NCBI RefSeq assembly: GCF_000968685.2
Contig: NZ_LAKD02000004.1
Location: 186,001-250,000, forward strand
DNA length: 64,000 bases
Reading direction: 5' to 3'
From: Streptomyces antioxidans
GTDB taxonomy: Bacteria > Actinomycetota > Actinomycetes > Streptomycetales > Streptomycetaceae
Shown: positions 26,826-35,367 of the stretch, piece by piece
How positions within the stretch are numbered: the first letter of the stretch is position 1
Layout of the letters: the number at the start of each line of letters is the position of its first letter
Notes under the pieces: model-generated
Told to the model about the DNA's origin: nothing
What the model saw: the letters and a program-made list of their open reading frames with translations, nothing else
Database searches by the model: none
Made by a program: the position numbers and the translations under genes

Positions 26826-27848
26826 TCAGCGCCCTTGGGCCGTCAGCAACGCGTCCAGCCGAGGGTAGACACGCCGGGCGTTGCCCTCCAGGACCTGACG
26901 CAGGTCCTCCGCGGCGAGCCCGGCCGCGCAGATGTACTTCTTGGTGTCGTCCCAGGCCACCCCCGTCGCCGGGTCGGCGCCGCGCACCGCGCCGAGCATC
27001 TCCGAGGCGAACAGGAGGTTGGCCGCGGGGATGACGCGGGTGAGGAGGTCGATGCCGTCCTGATGGTAGACACAGGTGTCGAACCAGACGTTTCCCAGGA
27101 GCGCTTCGGCGGGGTCGGACAGCCCCATGCGCATGGCGAGCCCCCGGTAGCGGCCCCAGTGGTAGGGGACGGCTCCCCCACCGTGCGGGATGACGAACCG
27201 CAGCCCCGGGAACCGGGTGAACAGGTCGCCCTGCAGCAGCTGCATGAAGACCGCGGTGTCGGCGTTGAGATAGTGGGCGCCGAGGGTGTGCGCGGCCGGG
27301 TTGCAGGAGCTGGAGACATGGATCATCGCGGGCACGTCCAGCTCGCACAGGGCCTCGTAGAGCGGGTACCAGGACGGGTCGGTCAGCGGCGGTGACGTCC
27401 AGTGCCCGCCTGACGGGTCCGGGTTGAGGTTGCAGCCGACGAAGCCCGCCCCGGTCACACAGCGGCGGAGTTCGGCCACCGCGTCGCCGACCCCGCCGCC
27501 GGGTGTCTGCGGAAGCTGGCAGACGGCGGCGAAACGCTCCGGGAAGAGGGACACCACCCGGGCGACCAGATCGTTGCAGGCGCGCGCCCAGTCGCGGGCG
27601 GTCGCCGTGTCGGCGACATGGTGCTCCATGCCGGACGCCTTCGGAGAGAAGAGCATGAAGTCGCCGCCCCGCTCGCGCAACACCTTCAGCTGGTGGTGCT
27701 CGACGCTCTCCCGGATGGCCCGGTCACTGATGGCCGCGGGAGCGGGGGCGGACAGGGACGGGTCCTCCAGACGTGCCAACTGGGCGTCGCGGTAGGACTG
27801 GTGGGCGGGGGGCGCGGTCGTGTAGTGGCCGTGGATGTCGATGATCAA
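26826..27848 (-). CDS. ligJ: 4-oxalomesaconate hydratase (LigJ-like amidohydrolase)
   Basis: A 340-aa enzyme. The preferred start is TTG 27848, which overlaps the stop of the LigK-like gene (TTGA) and gives [14 protein letters not shown], the same opening as known LigJ. A GTG at 27875 is possible. HGH (H6, H8) supplies metal ligands; [20 protein letters not shown] and a late acidic segment complete the amidohydrolase fold. LigJ hydrates 4-oxalomesaconate to 4-carboxy-4-hydroxy-2-oxoadipate in the protocatechuate/gallate 4,5-cleavage route. The neighbouring LigK-like aldolase is the next step, which strongly supports the call. Confidence 0.85.
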   Translation of the reverse strand: MIIDIHGHYTTAPPAHQSYRDAQLARLEDPSLSAPAPAAISDRAIRESVEHHQLKVLRERGGDFMLFSPKASGMEHHVADTATARDWARACNDLVARVVSLFPERFAAVCQLPQTPGGGVGDAVAELRRCVTGAGFVGCNLNPDPSGGHWTSPPLTDPSWYPLYEALCELDVPAMIHVSSSCNPAAHTLGAHYLNADTAVFMQLLQGDLFTRFPGLRFVIPHGGGAVPYHWGRYRGLAMRMGLSDPAEALLGNVWFDTCVYHQDGIDLLTRVIPAANLLFASEMLGAVRGADPATGVAWDDTKKYICAAGLAAEDLRQVLEGNARRVYPRLDALLTAQGR

Positions 27849-28555
27849 CGGTCGGTTCCCCCGGCCGCGGACCACTCGGTGTGGTCGATGTACACCAGCC
27901 CCCTGGCGGCGAGGCGTTCCCGCATCCGGTTGACGTCGAGGCCGAGTTCACCGCTCTCGTACCGCTTCCGGGACAGCGCCTCCTTCGCCTCCCGAGCCCG
28001 CGCGGCCTCCGCCACGGCGGTGGCACGCGGGCGCGGGACCACGACCGCTCCGTCGTCGTCGGCGACGACCACATCGCCGGGCCGGATGTGCTGCCCGCCG
28101 CACACCACCGGCACGTTGACGTCTCCAAGGGTCTCCTTGACGGTGCCGTACGCGCAGATGTGCCGGGCCCACACCGGGAAGCCCATCTCACGGAGTTCGG
28201 CGACATCCCGGCAGCCCGCGTCGATGACCAGGCCGCGCACCCCGCGGGCGGCGAGGGAGGTGGCCAGGAGTTCGCCGAAGTACCCGGCCTCGGAGGGCGA
28301 GGTGGGGGCCACGACGAGCATGTCGCCCTCCCGGCACTGCTCGACGGCGACATGGAGCATCCAGTTGTCGCCGGGCGGCACGCTCACGGTCACGGCGGTG
28401 CCTGCCGCCCGCGCGCCCGGCCACACCGGGCGCAGGGCGGGGTCGAGGAGCCCGGTGCGGTCCTGCGCCTCGTGGAGGGTGGCGACGCCGTAGCCGGCGA
28501 GCGCGTCGACGGTGGCGAGGTCGGCGCGAGGCGGATTCCGTACGACGGTGCTCAT
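27845..28555 (-). CDS. ligK: 4-carboxy-4-hydroxy-2-oxoadipate aldolase (LigK/GalC, RraA-like)
   Basis: A 236-aa class II pyruvate aldolase. The RraA-like core is visible: [21 protein letters not shown] followed by R116-D117, with [25 protein letters not shown] near the C-terminus. It cleaves 4-carboxy-4-hydroxy-2-oxoadipate to pyruvate and oxaloacetate, and the family also decarboxylates oxaloacetate. It overlaps the LigJ-like gene by 4 bp and the upstream dehydrogenase by 4 bp, so all three are one coupled operon. RraA-type RNase E inhibitors are shorter (~160 aa) and lack the C-terminal extension seen here. Confidence 0.85.
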   Translation of the reverse strand: MSTVVRNPPRADLATVDALAGYGVATLHEAQDRTGLLDPALRPVWPGARAAGTAVTVSVPPGDNWMLHVAVEQCREGDMLVVAPTSPSEAGYFGELLATSLAARGVRGLVIDAGCRDVAELREMGFPVWARHICAYGTVKETLGDVNVPVVCGGQHIRPGDVVVADDDGAVVVPRPRATAVAEAARAREAKEALSRKRYESGELGLDVNRMRERLAARGLVYIDHTEWSAAGGTDR

Positions 28556-29667
28556 ACCGCCGCCCAGGGGAGCAGGGACACATGCACGGCGTCCTCTCCG
28601 GTCTCGCCGCCGACGGTGCGGATGGCCCGGTCGGTCTCGGAGAGCGGGAAGCTGTGGGTGGCGAGCTTTTCGAGCGGGAAACGGCCGGACGCGAGCTGCT
28701 CCAGGGCGAGTTCGCAGGCCCGGTAGCTGTGTCCGCGGGCGCTCTTGAGGGCGATGGACTTCTCGGTGAGCTTCTTCAGGGGGAAGTCGGGGAACGCGGC
28801 GAGCTCGCCCTGGACCACCATGACGCCCTCACGGCGCTTGAGGGCGTCGATGCCGAGCAGTACCGGGGCGGTACCTGCGCCCGCGGTGCAGTCGAGGACG
28901 ACGTCCACGCCGCGTCCGCCGGTGAGCTCGAGGACCCGCTGGAGGGGGTCGTCCTCGGTGACGTCGACGGTGTGGTCGGCGCCGAGCTCACGGGCCAGGG
29001 CCAGGCGTGCGGCGTCGCGCGGGGTGCCGGTGACGATGATGGTGGAGGCGCCGGCCTGCTTGCAGGCGACGACCTGCGAGAGGCCCTGCTGACCGGGGCC
29101 CTGGATGAGGACCGTGGAGACGTAGCCGACTCCCGCGGTGACCAGCGCCCACTCGATGCCGTTCGACAACGGGGTGACCAGGCCCGCGAGTTCGGGGGTG
29201 ACCCCGTCGGGAACGCGGTGGGTGACGGCGTTCCACGGCAGGTACAGATACTGCGAGAAACCGCCCCACAGGTGGTACGGATTCTCGGCCGAAGTGTACC
29301 CATAGCGCCGGGCACCGGGGTTGGTGCGCCAGTCGGTGGCCTCGCAGTGGCGGTACTCCCCGGCGTGGCACCAGGCGCAGCGGAAGCAGCCCACATAGTG
29401 CTCGACGAAGACGCGGTCGCCTTCGCGCAGGCCCTTGCGGGCGGTGAACTCCGCTCCCGCGCGGGCGATGACCCCCACGTTCTCATGCCCCATGATCACC
29501 GGATCGGGAAACGGGGGCTTGCCGTACATCTTGACGTCGGTGCCGCAGATCCCGGCGACCTCGACCTTCAGCAGCGCGCCGTCGGCCGGTATGTCGGGCA
29601 TCGGGAACTCACGGAGTTCGGTGGTGGAGGGGGCGGTGCGGACGGCTGCCAGCACGTGATCTGCCAT
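28552..29667 (-). CDS. zinc-dependent alcohol/polyol dehydrogenase (MDR)
   Basis: A 371-aa medium-chain dehydrogenase. The catalytic zinc region is visible ([13 protein letters not shown], then MGHENVGVI). The structural-zinc lobe has four cysteines ([15 protein letters not shown]), and the nucleotide segment is [15 protein letters not shown]. First gene of the leftward operon with LigK- and LigJ-like genes, behind operator B. In this pathway it may oxidise a hydroxy or aldehyde intermediate, the role LigC plays in the classical route, but that is inference. Confidence 0.9.
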   Translation of the reverse strand: MADHVLAAVRTAPSTTELREFPMPDIPADGALLKVEVAGICGTDVKMYGKPPFPDPVIMGHENVGVIARAGAEFTARKGLREGDRVFVEHYVGCFRCAWCHAGEYRHCEATDWRTNPGARRYGYTSAENPYHLWGGFSQYLYLPWNAVTHRVPDGVTPELAGLVTPLSNGIEWALVTAGVGYVSTVLIQGPGQQGLSQVVACKQAGASTIIVTGTPRDAARLALARELGADHTVDVTEDDPLQRVLELTGGRGVDVVLDCTAGAGTAPVLLGIDALKRREGVMVVQGELAAFPDFPLKKLTEKSIALKSARGHSYRACELALEQLASGRFPLEKLATHSFPLSETDRAIRTVGGETGEDAVHVSLLPWAAV

Positions 29668-29723
29668 GAAGCGACTCCTCGCGCTCTGAGGTTGTCCCGC
29701 CGGTCACCGTACTCTATGGACTG

Positions 29724-29736
29724 ATGGACTGACCAT
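29724..29736. promoter_or_regulatory. GntR-type operator B, between divergent operons
   Basis: ATGGACTGACCAT is a near-palindrome one base from TGGTN3ACCA. It is preceded by an overlapping ATGGACTG copy and sits between the Zn dehydrogenase operon (left) and the gene at 29752 (right). Confidence 0.65.
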
Positions 29737-29751
29737 GGTACCTTTCGGGTC

Positions 29752-30693
29752 ATGACAGCACCCCTGCTCAGGACCTGCACCCGCACCCAGGGCAATAACG
29801 AGGCGCTAAAGACGGGGGAGGTGTCCCCCGACGGCTTCGGGTTCGACTTCGAGGAGGTGCCCGTCCTCGTCCACGGCTTCCGCCGCATGGTCCGTGAGCT
29901 CGCCTTCGACATCAGCGAGATGGCGCTCACCACGTATCTCGTCGCGAAGGCCCACGGGGCGCGGTTCACCGCCGTGCCCGCGTTCCTGGTCCGCGGCTTC
30001 CACCACGGTGCGATCCTGCGTGCCGCGGACCGTCCGCTCACCCCCGGTGAACTCGAGGGCGGGCGGGTCGGGGTGAACCGCGGGTACACGGTGACCACGG
30101 GCGTCTGGGCGCGTGCCGTGCTGCGCGACGAGTACGGCGTGGACCTGTCGAAGGTGACCTGGGTGCTCTCGGGCGACGAACACGTCGCGGAGTACCGCCC
30201 GCCGGAGAACGTAAAGCCGCTCGGCACCGGCCGCACCCTCGAAGAGGCCCTGCGCCAGGGGCAGTTGGACGCCGTCATCGGTGTCCCGCCCCAGGAGGGG
30301 CTGGTCCCGCTGATCGGCGATCCCGAGGCGGCCGGGTTCTCGGCGCTGCGGGAGCGCGGACTGTACCCGATCAACCACCTCGTCGTCGTCAGGGACGAAC
30401 TCCTCGCGGCCCGTCCGGACCTGGGCGCCCAGGTCTTCGACGCCTTCGCCCGCGCCAAGCGGCTCTACACCCGGCGGCTGCTCGGCGGGGAGATCGAGGC
30501 CCCGACGGCGGTGGACACCACGCACCGCCGGGTGGCCGAGCTGACCGGAGCCGATCCGCTGCCGTACGGCCTCGAACCAAACCGGCGGGTCCTGGAGGAG
30601 CTGCTGCGGCACGCCGTCGACCAGCGGATCCTGGAGCGGTCCCGGCCGCTGGACGAGCTGTTCGCGCCCGGCACCCGCGACCTGGTCGGCTGA
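29752..30693 (+). CDS. 4,5-dihydroxyphthalate decarboxylase-like / PBP-fold protein
   Basis: A 313-aa cytoplasmic protein (no signal peptide) with the periplasmic-binding-protein-like fold used by 4,5-dihydroxyphthalate decarboxylase. It has FDISEMALTTYLVAKAHG, VPAFLVRGFHHGAILR, GGRVGVNRGYTVTTGVWARAVL and LYPINHLVVVRDEL. A second homologue lies at 48921 in the same island with the same block order. It may decarboxylate an aromatic ortho-dicarboxylate or bind such a compound. The operator immediately upstream links it to the GntR regulon. It is co-directional with the RpiB-type gene 19 bp downstream. Confidence 0.75.
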   Translation: MTAPLLRTCTRTQGNNEALKTGEVSPDGFGFDFEEVPVLVHGFRRMVRELAFDISEMALTTYLVAKAHGARFTAVPAFLVRGFHHGAILRAADRPLTPGELEGGRVGVNRGYTVTTGVWARAVLRDEYGVDLSKVTWVLSGDEHVAEYRPPENVKPLGTGRTLEEALRQGQLDAVIGVPPQEGLVPLIGDPEAAGFSALRERGLYPINHLVVVRDELLAARPDLGAQVFDAFARAKRLYTRRLLGGEIEAPTAVDTTHRRVAELTGADPLPYGLEPNRRVLEELLRHAVDQRILERSRPLDELFAPGTRDLVG

Positions 30694-30712
30694 GCCCGAG
30701 GGGAGACACATC

Positions 30713-31156
30713 ATGCGCATCGCGATCGCCGGGGACCACAACGGGTTCGCTCTCAAGTCCCTGTTGTGCTCGGAGCTCTCCGCCTCCGGACACGAGGTGT
30801 CCGACCTGGGCACCCATACCGCCGAGGAGGTCGACTACCCGGCGCTGTGCGTCGAGGTGTGCACCCGGGTGAGGGACGGGCGGGCCGGGCGGGGCATCGT
30901 GCTCGGGGGCAGCGGGCTGGGCGAGACCATCGCCTGCAACAAGCTGCCGGGCATCCGGGCGGGCCTGTGCCACGACGTGTGGACGGCCGGGATCTCCCGT
31001 GGCAACAACGACGCCAACGTGCTGGTGCTGCCCGCGAAGCGGCTCACCGACGACCAGGCCCGCGAAATCGTCTCCACCTGGCTGGGCACCCCGTTCAAGG
31101 GCGGCAAGCACGCCCGGCGGGTGGCGCAGATCGCCGCACTCGAAGGGGGCGGCTGA
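30713..31156 (+). CDS. RpiB/LacAB-family sugar-phosphate isomerase paralogue
   Basis: A 147-aa isomerase fold: MRIAIAGDHNGFALK, DLGTHTAEEVDYP, GGSGLGETIACNKLPGIRAGLCHD and NDANVLVLPAKRL. The residue that is Cys in E. coli RpiB is Gly here, and E71 occupies the position of the catalytic Glu of actinobacterial RpiB (GGSGxGE pattern). It therefore looks active, but on what substrate is unclear. It follows the decarboxylase-like gene by 19 bp and ends at a terminator. Similar paralogues serve tetrose or keto-acid pathways rather than the pentose phosphate route. Confidence 0.85.
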   Translation: MRIAIAGDHNGFALKSLLCSELSASGHEVSDLGTHTAEEVDYPALCVEVCTRVRDGRAGRGIVLGGSGLGETIACNKLPGIRAGLCHDVWTAGISRGNNDANVLVLPAKRLTDDQAREIVSTWLGTPFKGGKHARRVAQIAALEGGG

Positions 31157-31175
31157 GCCCTGCTGGGAGCGCCGC

Positions 31176-31214
31176 AGTGGCCTTGGCCCCGGACGCCCTA
31201 AGGCCAAGGCCACT
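31176..31214. terminator. bidirectional hairpin terminator
   Basis: Perfect 13-bp arms AGTGGCCTTGGCC and GGCCAAGGCCACT with a 13-nt loop, between the convergent RpiB-type and hydrolase genes. Confidence 0.85.
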
Positions 31215-31223
31215 CCGGCCGGT

Positions 31224-32072
31224 TCAGGCGCGGGCCAGGAACTCCAGGATCCGCTCCGAGGTGTTCCGCGGGTCCCGCTCCCCCGGAGGCACTCCCCACC
31301 ACTCCGTACGGGGCAGGCATTCCCGCAGGTAGTGCGCGGCCGACGGGGCGTGGGAGGTGTCGTCGCCGGGGACGATCAGCGCGGGCACATCGAGGGTGAG
31401 CAGGTCCTCGGGCTCCACGCCGGGCACGGTGTCCCGGTCGAAGAGGTGGGCGGCGCTGCCGGCGACCAGCGTCCGGTACCGCTCGGGGCCACACGCCGCG
31501 TACGCGGAGGCGAAGCCGTCGTCGTGCCGGAGCACCGCCGCCCAGGGGCCGACCCGCGGGTCCTTCGAGAAGCCGTCCTCGGTCGCCCGGGCGAGCTCCG
31601 CCACCCCGCCGAGCCCGGCCTCGCGCACGAACGCGAGGTGCCGCTCGAACCGCTCGTGCTGCTTGCGCCGGTAGTGGACGCCACCGGCCGGGGAGTAGAG
31701 GACCATCCCGGCCACCCGCTCCGGGTGCGCGGCGGCGAGGGCCGCCGCGGTGGAGCAGCCGACGCAGCCGCCCATCAGATGCGCCCGCCCGAAGCCCAGG
31801 TGGTCGAGCAGGGCCACGCCCTGGCGGACGTAACCGTCCCAGGCAAGGCGCTCCAGACGGCCGCCGGACCGCCCGGACTCGCGGCGGTCGAAGGTGACGC
31901 AGGTGAACCCGGCCGCGAGCCGGGCGGGCAGCCGGAGCCGCCGGTGGATGCCGGTGGCGTACCAGCTGTCGAGGGTGGAGTCGAAGCCGCCCGGGGAGAA
32001 CATCAGCAGCGGCGGGCCGTCCCCGGTGACCTCGTACCGGGTGGGGATGCCGTCGAGGACCGCGGTGGGCAC
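31224..32072 (-). CDS. alpha/beta hydrolase with a cysteine nucleophile elbow
   Basis: A 282-aa hydrolase, GTG start at 32072, 4 nt after the PanB-like stop. The fold marks are LLMFSPGGFDS, FDRRESGRS, and the nucleophile turn LMGGCVGCS, where the usual GxSxG serine is C103. IVPGDDTSHAP may supply the acid and histidine region. A cysteine nucleophile recalls dienelactone hydrolase, suggesting a C-C, lactone or enol-ester hydrolase of the aromatic pathway, though the overall sequence resembles general hydrolases of the meta-cleavage type. Last gene of the five-gene leftward operon from 35094. Confidence 0.8.
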   Translation of the reverse strand: MPTAVLDGIPTRYEVTGDGPPLLMFSPGGFDSTLDSWYATGIHRRLRLPARLAAGFTCVTFDRRESGRSGGRLERLAWDGYVRQGVALLDHLGFGRAHLMGGCVGCSTAAALAAAHPERVAGMVLYSPAGGVHYRRKQHERFERHLAFVREAGLGGVAELARATEDGFSKDPRVGPWAAVLRHDDGFASAYAACGPERYRTLVAGSAAHLFDRDTVPGVEPEDLLTLDVPALIVPGDDTSHAPSAAHYLRECLPRTEWWGVPPGERDPRNTSERILEFLARA

Positions 32073-32076
32073 GGGG

Positions 32077-32910
32077 TCAGACCTCCTTCGGTACGGGGAT
32101 GCCACCGGCGATCTGCCGTGCCGCGCGCACATCCCCGGCGTAGGCGGTGAGGGCGTCCAGGGCGGTGGCGGCGACATGGGCGTAGGTGTCGGGCGGGGTG
32201 TCGAGGGTGTCGGCGGCGTAGCCGATGGCGGCGTGGGCCATGCGCATCCGGCCGTCCAGCCAGGGCCCGCCGCCGAATCCGCCGACCACGGGGACGGAGA
32301 CCGCCTCGGCGACGGCGGCGCCGACCACGGGGCCGGAGTTGGTGAAGTTGAGGAGGGCGGCGCCCGCCTCCTCCAGCCGTTTGGCCTCGGCCACCAGCTC
32401 CCCGCACATCTCCTCGGGCACCTGGTCACCGGCGGCGGGCACGGCCCTGTACTCGACGCCGTAGCGCAGCGCGGTCTGCGGTGTGATGCCGAACTGGGCG
32501 AAGACGGGGATCCCGGCCCGGGTGACCGCCTCGACGGCCGCCAGATGGTCGGCGGCGCCGTCGAGTTTGACGAGGTCGACTCCGGCCTCCTGGACGTAGC
32601 GGATCGCGGCGTCGAGGGCGGCGGCGATGCCCCGCTGCAGCGGGCCGAATGGAAAGTCGGCGCTGACCAGGGCACGTTGGACGCCGCGGCGGACCGCCTT
32701 GGTGACGGTCAGCATCTCGTCCATGGTGATCTCGAACGGGGTGGCGTGGCCCCACAGGTTCACGCCGACCGTGTCGCCGACGGAGACCAGGTCGACACCG
32801 GCCCGGTCCGCGATGCGGGCGAGCTGGTAGTCCCAGGCCACCACCCCGACGATCTTCTGCCGGGCGTCCTTCATGCGCTGCACGTCCCGCAGCGTCACCT
32901 TCTCGGGCAT
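32077..32910 (-). CDS. PanB-fold (ketopantoate hydroxymethyltransferase-like) paralogue
   Basis: A 277-aa TIM-barrel protein clearly related to PanB: VAWDYQLARIADRAGVDLVSVGDTVG (metal ligand D46), ALVSADFPFG (D85), VKLDGA (the lysine of VKIEGG) and GIPVFAQFGITPQ. The catalytic glutamate of PanB (in VLECVP) is missing: the aligned region reads ALLNFTNSG. It is therefore unlikely to make ketopantoate and may perform another Mg-dependent aldol or retro-aldol reaction. It lies between an unknown gene and a hydrolase in the Rieske operon. Confidence 0.82.
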   Translation of the reverse strand: MPEKVTLRDVQRMKDARQKIVGVVAWDYQLARIADRAGVDLVSVGDTVGVNLWGHATPFEITMDEMLTVTKAVRRGVQRALVSADFPFGPLQRGIAAALDAAIRYVQEAGVDLVKLDGAADHLAAVEAVTRAGIPVFAQFGITPQTALRYGVEYRAVPAAGDQVPEEMCGELVAEAKRLEEAGAALLNFTNSGPVVGAAVAEAVSVPVVGGFGGGPWLDGRMRMAHAAIGYAADTLDTPPDTYAHVAATALDALTAYAGDVRAARQIAGGIPVPKEV

Positions 32911-32923
32911 ATGCGGCTCCAGG

Positions 32924-33403
32924 TCAGACCCTCAGGGCGGTGAGCAGTTCGAAGACATCGCTCTCGTCGGCGGAGAGCAGCAGGACACGGGCGTAAGGGC
33001 GCAGCGCGGCGACGGCGTCGTCGGCCTCGAAGCCCTGGCCGAGGACCACGCCCGCGGTGGTGATCCCGTACCGGAAGCAGTGCCGGCCGATGCGCTCGGC
33101 GGTGTCACGGCCGCCGTCCTCGGTGGCGAGGACGACGACCACGTCGGCGCCGATCAGCGCGGCGGTCAGGGGAAGCGGGCCGCCGCCGAGTTCGCGCAGC
33201 TCGCCGACGGCGTCGGCGCGCAGGAACTCGGCGTGGGCCCACCGGTGGGCGGCGAGGCGGGCCGCGACCTGAGCCGCACGGTCGTCGAGTGCGACGACAC
33301 GGGCGGCCCGGGCGGGCGCGATGGGAACGTCGATGCGGTAGCGGGCCTCAGCGGCGGAGGCGGCGCGGGCGCTCTCGCTCTGTCGGCCGGTGGCGAGGCT
33401 CAT
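32924..33403 (-). CDS. conserved-looking protein of unknown function in the Rieske operon
   Basis: A 159-aa soluble protein starting at 33403, two bases after the Rieske stop and 13 bp before the PanB-like gene. After a low-complexity lead it alternates beta strands and helices: ARVVALDDRAAQVAARLAAH, LTAALIGADVVVVLATEDGG, then RIGRHCFRYGITTAGVVLGQG and RVLLLSADESDVFELL. This suggests a small Rossmann-like alpha/beta domain, but without a nucleotide loop I recognise. There are no membrane segments and no metal cluster. Its tight packing argues for a pathway role. Confidence 0.7.
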   Translation of the reverse strand: MSLATGRQSESARAASAAEARYRIDVPIAPARAARVVALDDRAAQVAARLAAHRWAHAEFLRADAVGELRELGGGPLPLTAALIGADVVVVLATEDGGRDTAERIGRHCFRYGITTAGVVLGQGFEADDAVAALRPYARVLLLSADESDVFELLTALRV

Positions 33404-33405
33404 CG

Positions 33406-34692
33406 TCACACCGTGTGCTGGGCGGTGCCGGGGACGGCCTTGACCGCGTCGCGGCAGGAGTCGAGGAACGACTCGGCCTGCGGCAGCACGACGGCCGCGG
33501 AGCGCACCCTGTGGTGCTCGGGGTCCACACCGGGCGGGGTGACGCCCTCGTCGCGCAGCGCCACGGCGGCCTTCCTCAGCTTCTGGCGGGCCTTGATGAT
33601 GCCGCTGTCGGCGGGCACCAGGCGCTCCTTGGAACGGTCGACGATGGGGCCCATCGACTCCTGGAGAGAGGCGTCCTGCATGGCGATCCCGGCGACTCCG
33701 GAGTAGGTCTCGCCACGCTTCTGCGCCTCGCGGTCGATGAGGTAGTCGTTGTCCATGTTGGCCATCGGCCGGTAGGTGCCGGGGATGTTCTTGCTGTGCA
33801 CACCATGGCCGTCGACCATGGCCTGCCGCTCGGTTTCGGTGAGGGGCCGCACCGGGTGGTAGTCGAAGGAGTAGGTCCAGCAGTTCTCGTCGTCGATGGG
33901 CACCCAGAAGTGGCCGTGCACCGGGTGGTCGCCGCGCGGCGGCACCATGGTGAAGGCGGGCATGACCCACGGGGTGATCCGCCAGTAGTACGTGCCGTCC
34001 TCGGCGTTGCGGCGCGCTCCGACGAACAGGCCGCCGTCGCTGTCGGCGACCTCGAAGAACGGCTTGGTGTCGTTCAGGTTGTACTCGTTGCCCTTCGCGC
34101 CCTTGAAGAGCGGGTCGGTCTTGAGGCCGCCGGAGTGGAGGAAGGTGACATGGCTGGAGTCGATGCCGCCCTCGAACGCCTGGAGCCAGTTGCACTGCTG
34201 CCAGCGCTTGGAGGTGTAGGTCTGTTCGGCCGGCACATGGGTCCACTCGAACTCGGGCAGCGGTGGCTGGGTGGCCGCGTCGCCCATATAGGTCCACAAC
34301 ACGTCGCCGATCTTGACCAGCGGGTACGAGGTGAGCTTCACGTTCTGGCAGAAGCTGGAGTTGTCGGCCTCCGAGGGCACCTCCAGGCACTGCCCGGACA
34401 CGTCGTACTTCCAGCCGTGGTACGGGCAGCGCAGGCCGCCCTGCTCATTGCGGCCGAACCAGAGGGAGGCGCCGCGGTGGGCGCAGAACTCGTCGACGAG
34501 CCCGTAGCGGCCCTCGCTGTCCCGGAAGGCGACCAAGCGCTCCGAGAGGAGCTTGACCCGCACCGGCGGGCCGTCGGTCTCGGGGAGTTCCTCGGCCAGC
34601 ATGGCCGGTATCCAGTACTGGCGGAACAGCTCTCCCATGGCCGTCCCGGGACCTGTCCGGGTGAGGAGCTCATTGATGTCTTTGCGGAGCAC
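33406..34692 (-). CDS. Rieske non-heme iron oxygenase (phthalate 4,5-dioxygenase-like)
   Basis: A 428-aa oxygenase alpha subunit. The Rieske 2Fe-2S ligands are C70-x-H72 and C89-x2-H92 (FCAHRGASLWFG, RCPYHGW). The mononuclear iron region is CNWLQAFEGGIDSSHVTFLH, with bridging D178 and ligands H181 and H186. The GGIDSSHVTFLH pattern and length match phthalate dioxygenase-type single-component oxygenases (no beta subunit) acting on aromatic carboxylates. Ferredoxin lies directly upstream and the FAD reductase at 25517. It could dihydroxylate or O-demethylate. Confidence 0.93.
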   Translation of the reverse strand: MLRKDINELLTRTGPGTAMGELFRQYWIPAMLAEELPETDGPPVRVKLLSERLVAFRDSEGRYGLVDEFCAHRGASLWFGRNEQGGLRCPYHGWKYDVSGQCLEVPSEADNSSFCQNVKLTSYPLVKIGDVLWTYMGDAATQPPLPEFEWTHVPAEQTYTSKRWQQCNWLQAFEGGIDSSHVTFLHSGGLKTDPLFKGAKGNEYNLNDTKPFFEVADSDGGLFVGARRNAEDGTYYWRITPWVMPAFTMVPPRGDHPVHGHFWVPIDDENCWTYSFDYHPVRPLTETERQAMVDGHGVHSKNIPGTYRPMANMDNDYLIDREAQKRGETYSGVAGIAMQDASLQESMGPIVDRSKERLVPADSGIIKARQKLRKAAVALRDEGVTPPGVDPEHHRVRSAAVVLPQAESFLDSCRDAVKAVPGTAQHTV

Positions 34693-34770
34693 AGCCGTTT
34701 CCCTTCCGATACGGACAACCGACCCGGCTGACGGGGCGAATGCTTCGGTGGTGAGGTGACGCCGGAGCCC

Positions 34771-35094
34771 TCAGGGCTGTTCCGGGGGGATGTCGACGGT
34801 CAGGCCGTCGAGTTCGGGCGTCATGGCTATCTGGCAGGAGAGCCTGCTGCCGGCCCGCCGGTCGGCGACGGCCAGGTCCAGCAGGTCGTCCTCCATGTCC
34901 CCGGGAGGCCCGACGAGATCGGTGTAGCCGTCGCGCACCCACACATGGCAGGTGGCGCACGACTGGTTGCCGCCGCATTCCGCGACGACGCCGGGAACGC
35001 CGTGGCGAACGGCGACCGACATGACGGAGTCTCCCGTGGCCGCCTCGACGGTGAGCTCAAGCCCGCCGTCACCGACGAAGGTCACCTTGGGCAA
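34771..35094 (-). CDS. 2Fe-2S ferredoxin (putidaredoxin/adrenodoxin type)
   Basis: A 107-aa ferredoxin starting at TTG 35094, chosen because GGAGGG lies 8 nt upstream; a GTG at 35085 is less well placed. The cluster ligands are C40, C46, C49 and C87 (ECGGNQSCATCHVW ... RLSCQI), the C-x5-C-x2-C spacing of putidaredoxin-type proteins. It carries electrons from the reductase at 25517 to the Rieske oxygenase next door. First gene of the leftward operon, with operator C 21 bp upstream of the start. Confidence 0.92.
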   Translation of the reverse strand: MPKVTFVGDGGLELTVEAATGDSVMSVAVRHGVPGVVAECGGNQSCATCHVWVRDGYTDLVGPPGDMEDDLLDLAVADRRAGSRLSCQIAMTPELDGLTVDIPPEQP

Positions 35095-35114
35095 GGTTCG
35101 TCCCTCCCAGCTCG

Positions 35115-35127
35115 ATGGTCTGTCCAT
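35115..35127. promoter_or_regulatory. GntR-type operator C, before the ferredoxin-Rieske operon
   Basis: ATGGTCTGTCCAT is a near-perfect palindrome, one base from TGGTN3ACCA. A second dyad TGGTCT/AGACCA overlaps it (35116-35134). Confidence 0.7.
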
Positions 35128-35291
35128 TAGACCAGAGCTCCGGAACGCGATACAAGAGCGGTGCCGGTGGCCGACCATCACCGGCATGGCCCGCCCCGGC
35201 CGTGCTCGGCCACGGCGGGCCGGAGTGACGGCGAACCGTTGACGCATACATGGGGTCGACTTATGGTGAGCGGGCTCACAGTAGCGGCCTT

Positions 35292-35305
35292 ATGGTTTTA
35301 CCAAT
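35292..35305. promoter_or_regulatory. GntR-type operator D, before the cupin-EutA operon
   Basis: ATGGTTTTACCAAT contains a perfect TGGT-N3-ACCA element, 63 bp upstream of the cupin start at 35368. Confidence 0.7.
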
Positions 35306-35367
35306 CCCCTTGAGCTGCGCTTTTGCCCACCACCCCAGCTGTCACCGTCGACCAGAAAGGACTCAGG

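Noticed and set aside
27845..28555. RraA RNase E inhibitor
   Set aside because: Length 236 aa and coupling to a LigJ-like gene fit the LigK aldolase better.
32077..32910. Pantothenate biosynthesis panB
   Set aside because: The catalytic Glu region is not conserved and no other pantothenate genes are nearby.
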